A DNA stretch of 64,000 bases from Lewinellaceae bacterium (GTDB lineage: Bacteria > Bacteroidota > Bacteroidia > Chitinophagales > Saprospiraceae), in NCBI GenBank assembly GCA_020636405.1, contig JACJXW010000004.1, positions 2,964,001-3,028,000 on the forward strand. The letters run 5' to 3'. This document shows, piece by piece, positions 17,129 through 25,629 of the stretch. Each line of letters opens with the position of its first letter. Position 1 is the first letter of the stretch. Below the pieces are notes generated by a model, which was not told the DNA's origin, made no database searches, and saw nothing but the letters and a program-made list of their open reading frames with translations. Made by a program: the position numbers and the translations under genes.

Positions 17129-19093
17129 TCAACTATCGTTGCCGCACCTTCGGATCATCCTACGGACCGATTCATCCTCAGGGTTAAGCTGTTGGGCTGT
17201 TTTCAATAAAGGCAGAGCATGGGTGCAACCGCCGTATTCCAGGATGTTGGCCGCCCGGTTTTTATAGTCGTTGAACTTTTGCTGGGCTATATCTTCCGTT
17301 CGCCGGATCTTATTCCGGATCAGCCCGTCCGGCGAGATTTGGTTGGCGGCCTTGTAGTACTGAAGTGCCTGTAGTAAGGTGGCGTCGGTGGCGGCCAGGC
17401 TGTCGGCGAGGGCCATCAGTTCGGCTAACTGCTGGAATTGAACCCGGAGGGAATCACTCTCCTGTTGTTGCTCTGGTGAAGCAATGAATTGAGCCGCATA
17501 TTTGATCTGTTCGATGGCAGCCTCGTAGTTGCCCTGGCTTTTGGACGATTGGGCATTGGCCATTTGAATTTTGAAGAAAGATTTTTCCTTTTCATTGCGC
17601 TGATACAATGCCCAGGCGCCCAGGACAAGGGCTACAACGGCGGCCAGGCTGGTAACGATGGTGAGGAACCGCTGCCGCCGGGCGGCTCTTTTTTCCGTCT
17701 CGAGTTTCTGTTGGATGAGTTCCAGCTCGCGTTGCTGCCGGGCTTTCTCTTCGGCGTCCACCTCATCGGCATGAGACTGGCTGGCATGGATGTACTGGAG
17801 GACTTCCGGTTCTAGCGAGAGCAAGGGCAGATATTCTTCATAGGCGTTGAGTTGTTTTCGGCTGAGGAATTCTCCCGTTCGTTGGTAGTCGAGAAAATTG
17901 CCCTGTACACGTCGTTTGATTTCATTGAGTTGCCGCTGTTCGTCGGTCCGCTGTTCGTCGATCAGAGAGGCCAGGCTGTCGTGGGCCAGTTCGATGATGT
18001 TATCGGAAAAACGGACCAGGCGGCTTTGCTCCAACATTTCGATACAGTTTGAAAGCGCAGGCATTGGCAGGAAGGGAAGGAGTTGGAGGATAGATTCCTC
18101 CACCAGGATGTGCTTGTCGGGTTCCTGGTAACGGAAGGCAACCGGCCGTTTGGTGCCTTCTTCCGTAACAAAGGAGTCCAGGACGGATTGTACGCCTCCC
18201 TCCGGCCAATCAGGGTGCAGGCTACTCAACTGCTCCTGGATGGTGGTTTCCTGGCGGTGCAGGAACTTTTCCAGTACGTGTTCAATAGAGCCGAAAGCCC
18301 TGATCTCCTTACGAGAGAACCGCAGGGGCGGCAGCTCATCTGCCCGTTCTTTGTCGCCGTAAGTGCGCAGGTAGTCTTCCCGGTAGAGCATGTCGAGGTA
18401 CACCTGCAGGTAAGGAAGTTGGATACCAGCCTTACCGGCGCTGAGGTTGTCGGTGATCAGCTGCAGGCTTTCTTCCTCGGGTTGTTCCAGAGAGATGTTG
18501 AACCGGTTGAAGGAGGAGGATAGGACAGCCTCGATCTTGGAAAGGCTCATGGGTTCCACCCGGAGGCGGAAATCGAACAGGGTGGGAATAGCTTTTTCGA
18601 AAGGATAAAGACGCCCCAGGTATTCTTCACGGATAGAAAGAATAATGGTACAGGGAAGATCTGCCTTCAGGAGGTTTTTCAGATCTTCTGCCAATTGCTG
18701 TTGCTCCTCGGTGGTACCCAGGATGAACAATTCCTCGAACTGGTCAAAGATCAGGAAGACCGGCCGGAGGTATCGCCGGTATATTTGGCGGATGGTTTCC
18801 GGAAGGGGGGCTGTTACCGGCTCTTCCACTGCCAGCCGGAGGGCCTCCCGGAAAGAACGGTTGATATTCTCCTGCCGGCGTATGAACAACGGGAACCAGT
18901 CGGGGCCGTCAAAGCGGCTGGCCAGCCCGCACTGGATGAGGCTGGTCTTGCCGGTACCGGACAGGCCATAGACCAACAGCAGAGGCGTTTTGAATGCCAT
19001 CGTATACAGTTCCTCTGTTTCCGGCCCTCTTCCGAAGAACTGGGCCTTATCTTCCAGGGTATACGCATCCAGAAATTTGAAAGGGCTTCTCAT
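17129..19093 (-). CDS. Membrane-anchored STAND NTPase (nSTAND1-like), last gene of the CHAT operon
   Basis: The 654-residue protein opens with FLDAYTLEDKAQFFGRGPE, then a P-loop GLSGTGKTSLIQ (43-54) and Walker B FLIFDQFEELF (113-123), the pattern of the novel-STAND NTPases (signal-transducing switches related to NLR and Avs ATPases). A winged-helix-like region ends with ELAHDSLASL, a motif shared by these proteins. A charged coiled coil leads to one membrane segment (about 478-497, LAAVVALVLGAWALY), and a TPR-like helical tail of about 150 residues follows. The start ATG overlaps the stop of the CHAT gene by 4 nt (ATGA), implying translational coupling. The NTPase probably senses or relays an activating signal to the CHAT protein; the topology (NTPase cytoplasmic, tail periplasmic) is inferred. 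Confidence 0.82.
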   Translation of the reverse strand: MRSPFKFLDAYTLEDKAQFFGRGPETEELYTMAFKTPLLLVYGLSGTGKTSLIQCGLASRFDGPDWFPLFIRRQENINRSFREALRLAVEEPVTAPLPETIRQIYRRYLRPVFLIFDQFEELFILGTTEEQQQLAEDLKNLLKADLPCTIILSIREEYLGRLYPFEKAIPTLFDFRLRVEPMSLSKIEAVLSSSFNRFNISLEQPEEESLQLITDNLSAGKAGIQLPYLQVYLDMLYREDYLRTYGDKERADELPPLRFSRKEIRAFGSIEHVLEKFLHRQETTIQEQLSSLHPDWPEGGVQSVLDSFVTEEGTKRPVAFRYQEPDKHILVEESILQLLPFLPMPALSNCIEMLEQSRLVRFSDNIIELAHDSLASLIDEQRTDEQRQLNEIKRRVQGNFLDYQRTGEFLSRKQLNAYEEYLPLLSLEPEVLQYIHASQSHADEVDAEEKARQQRELELIQQKLETEKRAARRQRFLTIVTSLAAVVALVLGAWALYQRNEKEKSFFKIQMANAQSSKSQGNYEAAIEQIKYAAQFIASPEQQQESDSLRVQFQQLAELMALADSLAATDATLLQALQYYKAANQISPDGLIRNKIRRTEDIAQQKFNDYKNRAANILEYGGCTHALPLLKTAQQLNPEDESVRRMIRRCGNDS

Positions 19094-20835
19094 ACGGCTT
19101 CTTGCATAGGTTGTTGAAAAATGAGCCGGGCAAAGGTGTCAAACTGAGCCTTGATGACCCGATAGTTGGGCTGCTGACGGATCAGCAGAGGCTGGTCAGT
19201 GGGTTTGTAAACATGCTTGAAACAATAGGTGTCGCCTCCTTTTTCGTAATGGTCGAAAAAGTAGAGCTTAGCAATGGCCGCCTTTTCATCAAAAGCGTTC
19301 TCGTCGATCAGGAAAGGGGAAAGGTTGAGGAAAGGGGGCTGGCCGTTCCCATTGCTCAGCAACAGTACCGAAGCATTGTCCATATATTTTTCCAGTACCT
19401 GTTGTTCTTCGGCCAGGCCGACAAAGCGCTGGACGAGCTTCACCAGTTTATGCTTGAATTTCGGCACTTTCGAATGGCGGTATTTCATCACGTCGATGTC
19501 TTTGACGGAGGCCAGAGTGTAGCGGGCGATAAACCCCAAGCGGCCGAGGATAGCTGCCAGTTTTTCTTCGGCGATCCGGCACAGTTGCAGGGCTTCCGTT
19601 TCTGAAAGGGCGGCGGCGGGCGCTAACTTTTCCCTTGTCTTTTCCATGAACTTGCAGGCATCGCAAAGATCAGTCCCTTCTTTAAAAAGGATGGCATTCT
19701 CCTGCATTTCAGGGAGAAAAAAGGGAATCCGGTTTTCCTCCAGCGTTTGTATAGCCAGTCGGACCAGCGGGAAATAATCGTGCGCTTCCTTTTCTTCTCC
19801 TTTGGAAAGAAAAAACGCCCGTATCGTTTGTTGAAGGGCTTCGGATCGTGTCAGTTGGGGAGTGCTGGCAAGGGCGTCCCACAACTGGGCCAGCATAATA
19901 AAAGCAAGTAGCTCAATGGTTGTGGTATAGGTTACGACCATTTGCCGCAGGCGCGCCGGGCCGGGTTTGTCATAAAAAATGGCCTTGGAAGTAGCGGATT
20001 CCGGTACCAACAATTTGCGCAGCTGTTCACTGATGGGGTGGGGCAGGCTCTTGAGAATGGCTTCCCGCTTATCAAGCACGGAGTGTTCCATGCCGAGGGA
20101 TTCATCATCCCAGATCTTTTTCACTTCTTCATTGTGAGGGGTTAGGTTTTCGATCAGGCGGGTGATCAGGTAGGCATTGGGTTCTTCGCCGTTACCTGGG
20201 GCATCGTAAGGGAAGTCCGGCAATTTCCATTGCGTTTCGGACTCGTCGAGAAAGAAAAAGCCCCAGACGGGTTGGTCTTCAGAAGCTTCCAGCCCAACTC
20301 CCCGCATTAATGGAAGAATAGCCGGAGATTCGGTTTGGGCTGCGCCGATACCAGCATTGAAAGCTTCACCCACAGTACAATATTGTTCACTCAAAGCTTG
20401 GTAAAAGCTGATGGCAAACTGCGTGGCCATATGGTCGTTTACCGGTGTGCTTGTGGCAATGACCATCGGCTTGTTTTTCAGGCTTAGTAACCTCTTAACC
20501 TGGCTACCGGTAGAGCAGCCGTTGAGAATGACAAGCCGCAGCCGGGGGCACAATTCCAGCAATTCGGCTATGCCGGCGGCCTGGGCGTTCCTGTCGTCCA
20601 GTAGTAATGCGTCGCGCCCTGCATGGCCGCTGAAGTGAAAGAGGGCCAGATGGTCCCGGAATAATACCAGATATTCCGCAATTTTGGTAATCGTTGTATT
20701 GGAATCCCGATGAATAGAAAAGTGCTGTTTTAAGGCGCGTCTGGAAAGGATGCTGTACACCTTATCGTCTTCCTCCTTGAGGGTGGGAAGTGGCGCTTCC
20801 TGGCTATTGGCAAAGGCTAGAAATACAATATCCAT
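19090..20835 (-). CDS. CHAT-domain (caspase-like) protease protein
   Basis: Started at ATG 20835 the protein has 581 residues and opens MDIVFLAFANSQEAPLPTL, a typical CHAT-protein beginning; a longer frame starting inside the upstream gene is less likely. The CHAT core is visible: catalytic His in HFSGHAG (His 71) and catalytic Cys in ILNGCSTG (Cys 107), followed by a beta strand PMVIATSTPV and a helix ending AFYQALSE-like. CHAT peptidases are caspase relatives used in bacterial immunity and other cut-and-activate pathways. Residues about 230-581 form a mostly helical region with no recognised domain. No signal peptide is present, so it should be cytoplasmic. It is coupled by overlapping stop/start to a STAND NTPase and lies 46 nt after a WD40 gene. 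Confidence 0.82.
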   Translation of the reverse strand: MDIVFLAFANSQEAPLPTLKEEDDKVYSILSRRALKQHFSIHRDSNTTITKIAEYLVLFRDHLALFHFSGHAGRDALLLDDRNAQAAGIAELLELCPRLRLVILNGCSTGSQVKRLLSLKNKPMVIATSTPVNDHMATQFAISFYQALSEQYCTVGEAFNAGIGAAQTESPAILPLMRGVGLEASEDQPVWGFFFLDESETQWKLPDFPYDAPGNGEEPNAYLITRLIENLTPHNEEVKKIWDDESLGMEHSVLDKREAILKSLPHPISEQLRKLLVPESATSKAIFYDKPGPARLRQMVVTYTTTIELLAFIMLAQLWDALASTPQLTRSEALQQTIRAFFLSKGEEKEAHDYFPLVRLAIQTLEENRIPFFLPEMQENAILFKEGTDLCDACKFMEKTREKLAPAAALSETEALQLCRIAEEKLAAILGRLGFIARYTLASVKDIDVMKYRHSKVPKFKHKLVKLVQRFVGLAEEQQVLEKYMDNASVLLLSNGNGQPPFLNLSPFLIDENAFDEKAAIAKLYFFDHYEKGGDTYCFKHVYKPTDQPLLIRQQPNYRVIKAQFDTFARLIFQQPMQEAV

Positions 20836-20881
20836 AAAATGATCTTTTGGCGTTTTTGGATGAAATGGCGGCTCGAGTTTA

Positions 20882-22717
20882 CTACTCCTGTAGGGCTTTC
20901 GTTTCATCTTCAGGCTCCTGCTCCTTAAATTTTTTCCTGAGGTGTTCTGCTATTTTGTTTTTCTGGTTCAACCGTCTTACTTCTTCTTTTGTAAAAGGAA
21001 GATTGGCGGCCATTTCCCGGAAACACACCTGGGGAACCGGGCACTGGATGAGTTCTCCCTGTCTTGAGATGGCAATAATGCTTCTGCCATCGGCGGAAAA
21101 GCGGGCCGGCGCCCGTTGCGGCTGTTGAACATCGACAGACATCAGCAAATGGCCGTCCCTGTTCCATAGTTTTGCCGTTCCATCGGTAGAAGAGGACAAG
21201 ATCAGCTGTTCATCGGGGCCCCAAAAAGCGGAAATGGCAGCCCCGGTCTGCGCATCCAGGTTCAGCGCCTGGCTGCCATCTACATTCCATATCGTTACCT
21301 CGCCGGAGCTGGTGAAGCCGATTACCTGGCTGCCTTCCCGGTTAAAATACGCGCCCAGTGGATAGCCATTCTGGCAGGGCATTTGAGCCAGAAGTTGGCC
21401 TTCAACGCTCCAAATCCTCAGATTTCCGTCCAGGGAGCGGGTAAGTATTTGCTTGCCTGTGGGCCCGAATAGGGCTTCCTTGACCGCATCGCCGTGTGGC
21501 CCCAGGGTGGCCGCCAACTGCCCGTCCAGCTTCCACAACCTGGCCGTGCTGTCTGCCGATGCGGTCAGTATGTGGTGGCTGTCCGGAGAGAAGGTTGCCG
21601 AGTAGATGTAGCCCGTGTGGCGCAATGGTTCGTTTAACGGCCTGCCCGAGTGGTCCCAAAGCCGGACGGACCGGTCCGAGGAACGCGTAAGGATATAGGC
21701 CCCGTCTGGCGAGAAGCAGCCTTCCTGAACATCACCGTTATGGCCAGTGAAAGTGGCCAGGAGCTCACCATTGGTATCCCAAAGTACGGCGGTATTGTCC
21801 ATCGACCAGGTGAGTAGCTTCCCTTCGACAGGCGAGAAAGCCCCTCCGAGCACATCCTCCCGGTGCCCCTTGAGTTGGAAGTCCTTTTCTTTTAAGAGGT
21901 CCAGGAGGGTGGCGGACCCGTTTTCCGCGCAAACCAGCAGGAAGCGCTCATCCGGGGAGATGATCATATCTATGACGGCTAAATTGCCGAAGTTCTTTAC
22001 CAGAGGGAAAGCGGATGAACGTAGGTTTTGAGGAGTACTCAGGGAAAACCTATAGACATTGTTGCCCTCGGACAGTGCAGTCAGTTCCGGCTTTGTCTTA
22101 AACGGGAGGAAAAAGGCCGCTTTGCCTTTTTGTCCGCTAAGCGTGCGGGTAAAATAGGCGTACACGGCCCTGCCGAAGGTCAGTTCGATCTGAGGTTGCG
22201 CCTGTTCTTCGGAAAGCTGCATGGCTCTGAAAGCCAGATAGAGGGCGTCGGAGTAATTGTGGGATTTGATCTCATTTTCCGCCAGCAAGGCCAGCCGGTT
22301 GGCCTCGGTCAGTACTGCCTGTTCTTCTGCCTCACGGGCGTATGCTTCAGCTATCCGGCGGGCTTCCTGTTCTTCTCTGGAGGCATTTTCTGCTTTCTTT
22401 TGAGCAGCTTCGGCAAATTCCTTGGCAGCAAGGGCTTCCCGGGCGGCCTGGTCAGCCTGTTCCCGGGCGTTTTCTAAGTCCTCTACCCATTCTTCCTGTG
22501 CCCGGGCGACCAATTGGACGAGGTCGTTATCGGGTGGAACCTTCATACAGAACTGGGCAGCAATGAAACGGTTGATGGACATTCGGTAGTTCTCCTGCTC
22601 CAGATAGCGAATGCCCTCTGCCCGCAGCGCCAGGTAACAGCTGTCCTGTGCATGCGGCAAATGTGCTGAAAGTAGCAGTAGGGTGTTGACAAACAGTAAG
22701 TTATAAAGCCATTTCAT
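20882..22717 (-). CDS. Exported WD40-repeat protein with N-terminal coiled coil
   Basis: The 611-residue product has a signal peptide (MKWLYNLLFVNTLLLLSAHL, then PHAQ), a TPR-like stretch (about 25-65), a long Ala/Glu coiled coil (about 80-135, AREQADQAAREALAAKEFAE) and a helical linker (SDALYLAFRAMQLSEEQ). From about residue 225 to 570 there are at least seven WD40-type blades, for example LKGHREDVLGGAFSP, TGHNGDVQEGCFSPDGAYIL, RHTGYIYSATFSPDSHHIL and SADSTARLWKLDG. WD40 propellers are binding scaffolds. With CHAT and STAND partners they are often fused to or encoded beside the NTPase as sensors; here the propeller is separate and apparently periplasmic, which is unusual. It shares an operon with its neighbours (25-nt and 46-nt gaps). 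Confidence 0.85.
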   Translation of the reverse strand: MKWLYNLLFVNTLLLLSAHLPHAQDSCYLALRAEGIRYLEQENYRMSINRFIAAQFCMKVPPDNDLVQLVARAQEEWVEDLENAREQADQAAREALAAKEFAEAAQKKAENASREEQEARRIAEAYAREAEEQAVLTEANRLALLAENEIKSHNYSDALYLAFRAMQLSEEQAQPQIELTFGRAVYAYFTRTLSGQKGKAAFFLPFKTKPELTALSEGNNVYRFSLSTPQNLRSSAFPLVKNFGNLAVIDMIISPDERFLLVCAENGSATLLDLLKEKDFQLKGHREDVLGGAFSPVEGKLLTWSMDNTAVLWDTNGELLATFTGHNGDVQEGCFSPDGAYILTRSSDRSVRLWDHSGRPLNEPLRHTGYIYSATFSPDSHHILTASADSTARLWKLDGQLAATLGPHGDAVKEALFGPTGKQILTRSLDGNLRIWSVEGQLLAQMPCQNGYPLGAYFNREGSQVIGFTSSGEVTIWNVDGSQALNLDAQTGAAISAFWGPDEQLILSSSTDGTAKLWNRDGHLLMSVDVQQPQRAPARFSADGRSIIAISRQGELIQCPVPQVCFREMAANLPFTKEEVRRLNQKNKIAEHLRKKFKEQEPEDETKALQE

Positions 22718-22742
22718 TTTTGTGTTTTTGACAGGGCCTTAT

Positions 22743-23633
22743 TCAAAAGCGGATCACGGCCCTTATTCCACCGGCGTCCGGCGTTGCCGAAATCTGCAGC
22801 ATAAGAGGTTTGCTTCCGGGAGTTCTTTTCTCGGAGCAGTATTTTCCATATTGCCTCACCTTCTTCTTGTATTTGAAAAATCGGAAAGCATAGCCCACTG
22901 CATCGACGCTTAGCACGGCAATGCCCGTGATGGTGAGTATCTTGTACGTATCATCCTTGCTTCGGGCAGCGTCCAGGAAGGGGCGGGCCTCATCATTGGG
23001 GCTGCCGGACTGCCACAGTTTCAGATATTGCTGATAGTCATCATCTGCATTTGATTTGAATGCCTGTCCGATCCCTATGAGGCCAACCCCTGCTGCCAGG
23101 CCCAAATAATTGGGAAATTGTTCGCGGTAGGTAAAAGCCGGCCGTTTTTCACAGCTTACTCCGAGCAGGGCCAGGTCTCCGTATAGCTGAGCTGTAAGGA
23201 TCAGGAGGTAGGGCCGGTTAAAATCCAGCCCTTCTTCCAGCGCATTGGCCCAGGTGAGTTCCAACTGTTCAAAATCTCTTTTAATTCGCTGGTAATCGCC
23301 TTTGACCGACCAGGTCTCAGGATAGTGGAACAGCCCTCGCGCATCCTTCAGGCAGAGGGCCATGCCGTAATAGAAATCCTTTTCGGGCCTTTTCAGGTGG
23401 TATCGAATGGACAGGGCAGCATCGCTAAACTTTAATTCATGGACGGTTATGGGGCTGTTTACAGCAGCTTCCGGCTGAATGAAGTGCCAGTCTGCGATGG
23501 CCAGCCCTCCTTCCTCCCGAACGGTAAGTTGCAGGAATAAGGTGTCTTCCAGCAGGGGCATTTGCTGCCCTTTGAGCGGCAACAAGGCTGAAAACAGGAC
23601 GAGGCTGAAAAGGATTGTTCTCATATCATTCAT
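22743..23633 (-). CDS. Unknown exported protein with two membrane segments, CHAT-operon member
   Basis: I do not recognise a family. The start at ATG 23633 has AGGTAAT just upstream and gives a signal peptide (MNDMRTILFSLVLFSALLPL, then KGQQ); ATG 23624 is an alternative. The mature part begins with a beta-rich section (VREEGGLAIADWHFIQPEAA) and a conserved-looking Trp/Tyr segment (DFYYGMALCLKDARGLFHY), then two hydrophobic helices (LGLAAGVGLIGIGQAF and ILTITGIAVLSVDAVGYAF) around a charged loop, and a Lys-rich stretch. About 296 residues. It lies 23 nt after the Asp-rich lipoprotein gene and 25 nt before the WD40 gene on the same strand, so it is probably an envelope partner of the system. 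Confidence 0.6.
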   Translation of the reverse strand: MNDMRTILFSLVLFSALLPLKGQQMPLLEDTLFLQLTVREEGGLAIADWHFIQPEAAVNSPITVHELKFSDAALSIRYHLKRPEKDFYYGMALCLKDARGLFHYPETWSVKGDYQRIKRDFEQLELTWANALEEGLDFNRPYLLILTAQLYGDLALLGVSCEKRPAFTYREQFPNYLGLAAGVGLIGIGQAFKSNADDDYQQYLKLWQSGSPNDEARPFLDAARSKDDTYKILTITGIAVLSVDAVGYAFRFFKYKKKVRQYGKYCSEKRTPGSKPLMLQISATPDAGGIRAVIRF

Positions 23634-23656
23634 ATTACCTGGCTGGCTGAGATGGA

Positions 23657-24937
23657 TCAGCAGCCATCGTTCTCCGGGGTACAGTCGGATAAAGGCCCAA
23701 ACCCATCGGTACCGATGCTGCAATCGTCGCAGCTGTCATTGTCGTTACTGCCACACCGGTAGGGATTCCTGGGAAAGGGGTCATCCTCATCCAGTACCCC
23801 GTCATTGTCGTCATCGGGGTCGCCGGAGTCGCATAACCCGTCCAGGTCGTTATCCGGGCCGTCGTTTGCCGGGAAAAAGAAACCCGCTATGGAACAGTCA
23901 TCGCAGTTGTCATTGTCGCTATCACCGCATCGGTATCGGTCAAAATCGTAGGGGTCGTTGACGTCCGGTACCCCATCATTGTCGTCGTCGTCGTCGCCGG
24001 AATCGCATTTCCCGTCTCTGTCGAAGTCGTCTCCGTCATTTTCCGGAGAAAAATAACCGGACCTCGAACAATCGTCACAATTGTCATTATCCCGGTCACC
24101 GCAGATGAATTCATTGAGGGCATTAGGATCTTGCCCATCACTGACGCCGTCGTCGTCATCATCATCATCACAGTTGTCGGTGATGCCGTCGCCGTCGGTG
24201 TCCTGTTCGGTAAGTTGAATGGAAACTACCGTACTATAGATAGGGCTTTGTCCGCTATAGATAGCGAAGGCTCTGATGAAATAGATAGAGTCTTTATTCA
24301 GCCCTGTCAGCGTGTCGGTGAAGGTATAAGGGTCGGGGGCCTGGGTAGGTACTGCTCCCAGGATGGTTTGCCGGTCTTTTCCGAGTTCAGGCTGTTGGTT
24401 TTCGGTGCTATATACAAAGCCGCATTGATCGATGGGCTTATCCAGCGGTCGGTTGATGATCACAGCGGAGAATGCGGCTTCCTGGGTGGAGCACAGGTGC
24501 TGGGGAGCAGCAATGGTGATCTGTAGCGCAAAATCGAGTCGCTGCGGGGCGCCATAGGAAATTCGTTCTCTGTCCGGTAATTCCTGAATGGCATAGGCGC
24601 GAATATAATAGAAGGGAGCCCGTATAAACAGGTTGCTTTTCCGGGCCTGCATTTCAAATTCCATCCGGGGCGGCGGGCCGGGCAGGGAAAGGATGGTGTC
24701 ATTCATCAGGTACTGAGGGAGGGAATCAGTGGTGGAAAGGATGAATCCATACTCCCGGATAGCCGATTGGCTTAGCTGGTTGAATGACCCCAGAAGCGTA
24801 ATATCATCGTTGAGGATTTTGGGTTCCAGGGTAAGTACCTCGACAAATTCTAACTGTTCGAACTCATCGCGCAGACAAGTGAGGAGTAAAACGGCGACGG
24901 CAATCAGAAAGAGCCCGGTCAAAAGAAGGTTTTTCAT
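23657..24937 (-). CDS. Lipoprotein with FN3-like region and Ca-binding thrombospondin type 3-like repeats, first gene of the CHAT operon
   Basis: The 426-residue protein starts with a lipoprotein-type signal (MKNLLLTGLFLIAVAVLLLT, then C); the lipobox LLTC is acceptable though weak at the +2 position. Residues about 35-240 hold two beta-sandwich-like units with GFILSTTDSLPQ and GFVYSTENQQP, where YFIRAFAIYSGQSP echoes fibronectin-type repeats found in Bacteroidota lipoproteins. The C-terminal third is Asp-rich: DTDGDGITDNCDDDDDDDGV then three DxDxDG/CDDC blocks resembling thrombospondin type 3 Ca-binding repeats. The gene heads a five-gene minus-strand run ending in CHAT and STAND genes; an upstream AT-rich leader (24938-25077) probably holds the promoter. 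Sensor or cell-surface component is a possible role, not proven. Confidence 0.75.
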   Translation of the reverse strand: MKNLLLTGLFLIAVAVLLLTCLRDEFEQLEFVEVLTLEPKILNDDITLLGSFNQLSQSAIREYGFILSTTDSLPQYLMNDTILSLPGPPPRMEFEMQARKSNLFIRAPFYYIRAYAIQELPDRERISYGAPQRLDFALQITIAAPQHLCSTQEAAFSAVIINRPLDKPIDQCGFVYSTENQQPELGKDRQTILGAVPTQAPDPYTFTDTLTGLNKDSIYFIRAFAIYSGQSPIYSTVVSIQLTEQDTDGDGITDNCDDDDDDDGVSDGQDPNALNEFICGDRDNDNCDDCSRSGYFSPENDGDDFDRDGKCDSGDDDDDNDGVPDVNDPYDFDRYRCGDSDNDNCDDCSIAGFFFPANDGPDNDLDGLCDSGDPDDDNDGVLDEDDPFPRNPYRCGSNDNDSCDDCSIGTDGFGPLSDCTPENDGC

Positions 24938-25077
24938 GGGCGCTGCTTTTGGAAGAATAATGGAAGCTGTTTCCCGCCTTATAGGTGTGAATGGGCGTTC
25001 CAGGGTATGCAGCGTAAAGCAACTCCTTCAACTGAAAGAAGTTATACCATTATATTAGAGAAATGCAATGATATTTG

Positions 25078-25521
25078 TCAGGGCTCCTGTCCCTGCACAT
25101 TGGCCGACTCTTCGTCAAAGAGCAGCTTCCCGGCAGGGCTCGTGATCTCCAATTGGCCGGGCCTCAGTATGAATGCCTGTGCTTCCTCCAAAAGTCCGAA
25201 GTATTGCTTTTCCTGTTCCATGAGGCCGGGGCAGTACTTTTCGGTGGCGCCAATGCCGTCGAATTTCAGTTGCTCCTTTCGGGTTTCGAAGGAGGCAAAA
25301 TAAGAATTGCATCCGGCAGAGCCCGATACCTGTCCACTTTTGAATTTGAGGGTAATGGGCTTCTCCCCCTGAGGTTCCAGGATGGTGCCATCTTCCAGGC
25401 TGAATTTCAGTAATATCCAACTGGTGCCTTCCAACGATTGGTCAGGAACGGGCTCAGCCGGGCAGGCAGTTAGGAATACCAATAGGAACAGGCTGCCGAT
25501 TACAGTTTTTAAGGAGGCCAT
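25078..25521 (-). CDS. META-domain lipoprotein
   Basis: With ATG 25521 as start (a TTG 21 nt upstream is less likely) the product has 147 residues. It begins with a lipoprotein signal ending LVFLTAC, and the mature chain shows a META/HslJ-like domain: LEGTSWILLKFSLEDG, then ITLKFKSGQVSGSAGCNSYFASFE, where GxxGCNxYFA is the hallmark, and a LEITSPAGKLLF strand near the end. META proteins are small envelope proteins, often linked to stress or drug resistance, of unclear mechanism. It is a single gene between the CHAT operon and aguB with no close partner. Confidence 0.85.
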   Translation of the reverse strand: MASLKTVIGSLFLLVFLTACPAEPVPDQSLEGTSWILLKFSLEDGTILEPQGEKPITLKFKSGQVSGSAGCNSYFASFETRKEQLKFDGIGATEKYCPGLMEQEKQYFGLLEEAQAFILRPGQLEITSPAGKLLFDEESANVQGQEP

Positions 25522-25629
25522 GGTTTTGTATTTTGAAGGCAAAGTGGGAAAAAAAGACAGGAATTACAAGTGCCGGTGAAGTACGCGGGCAGATTTCAGA
25601 AAAATGGTAAATCCTGGATGCCTGTTCTG

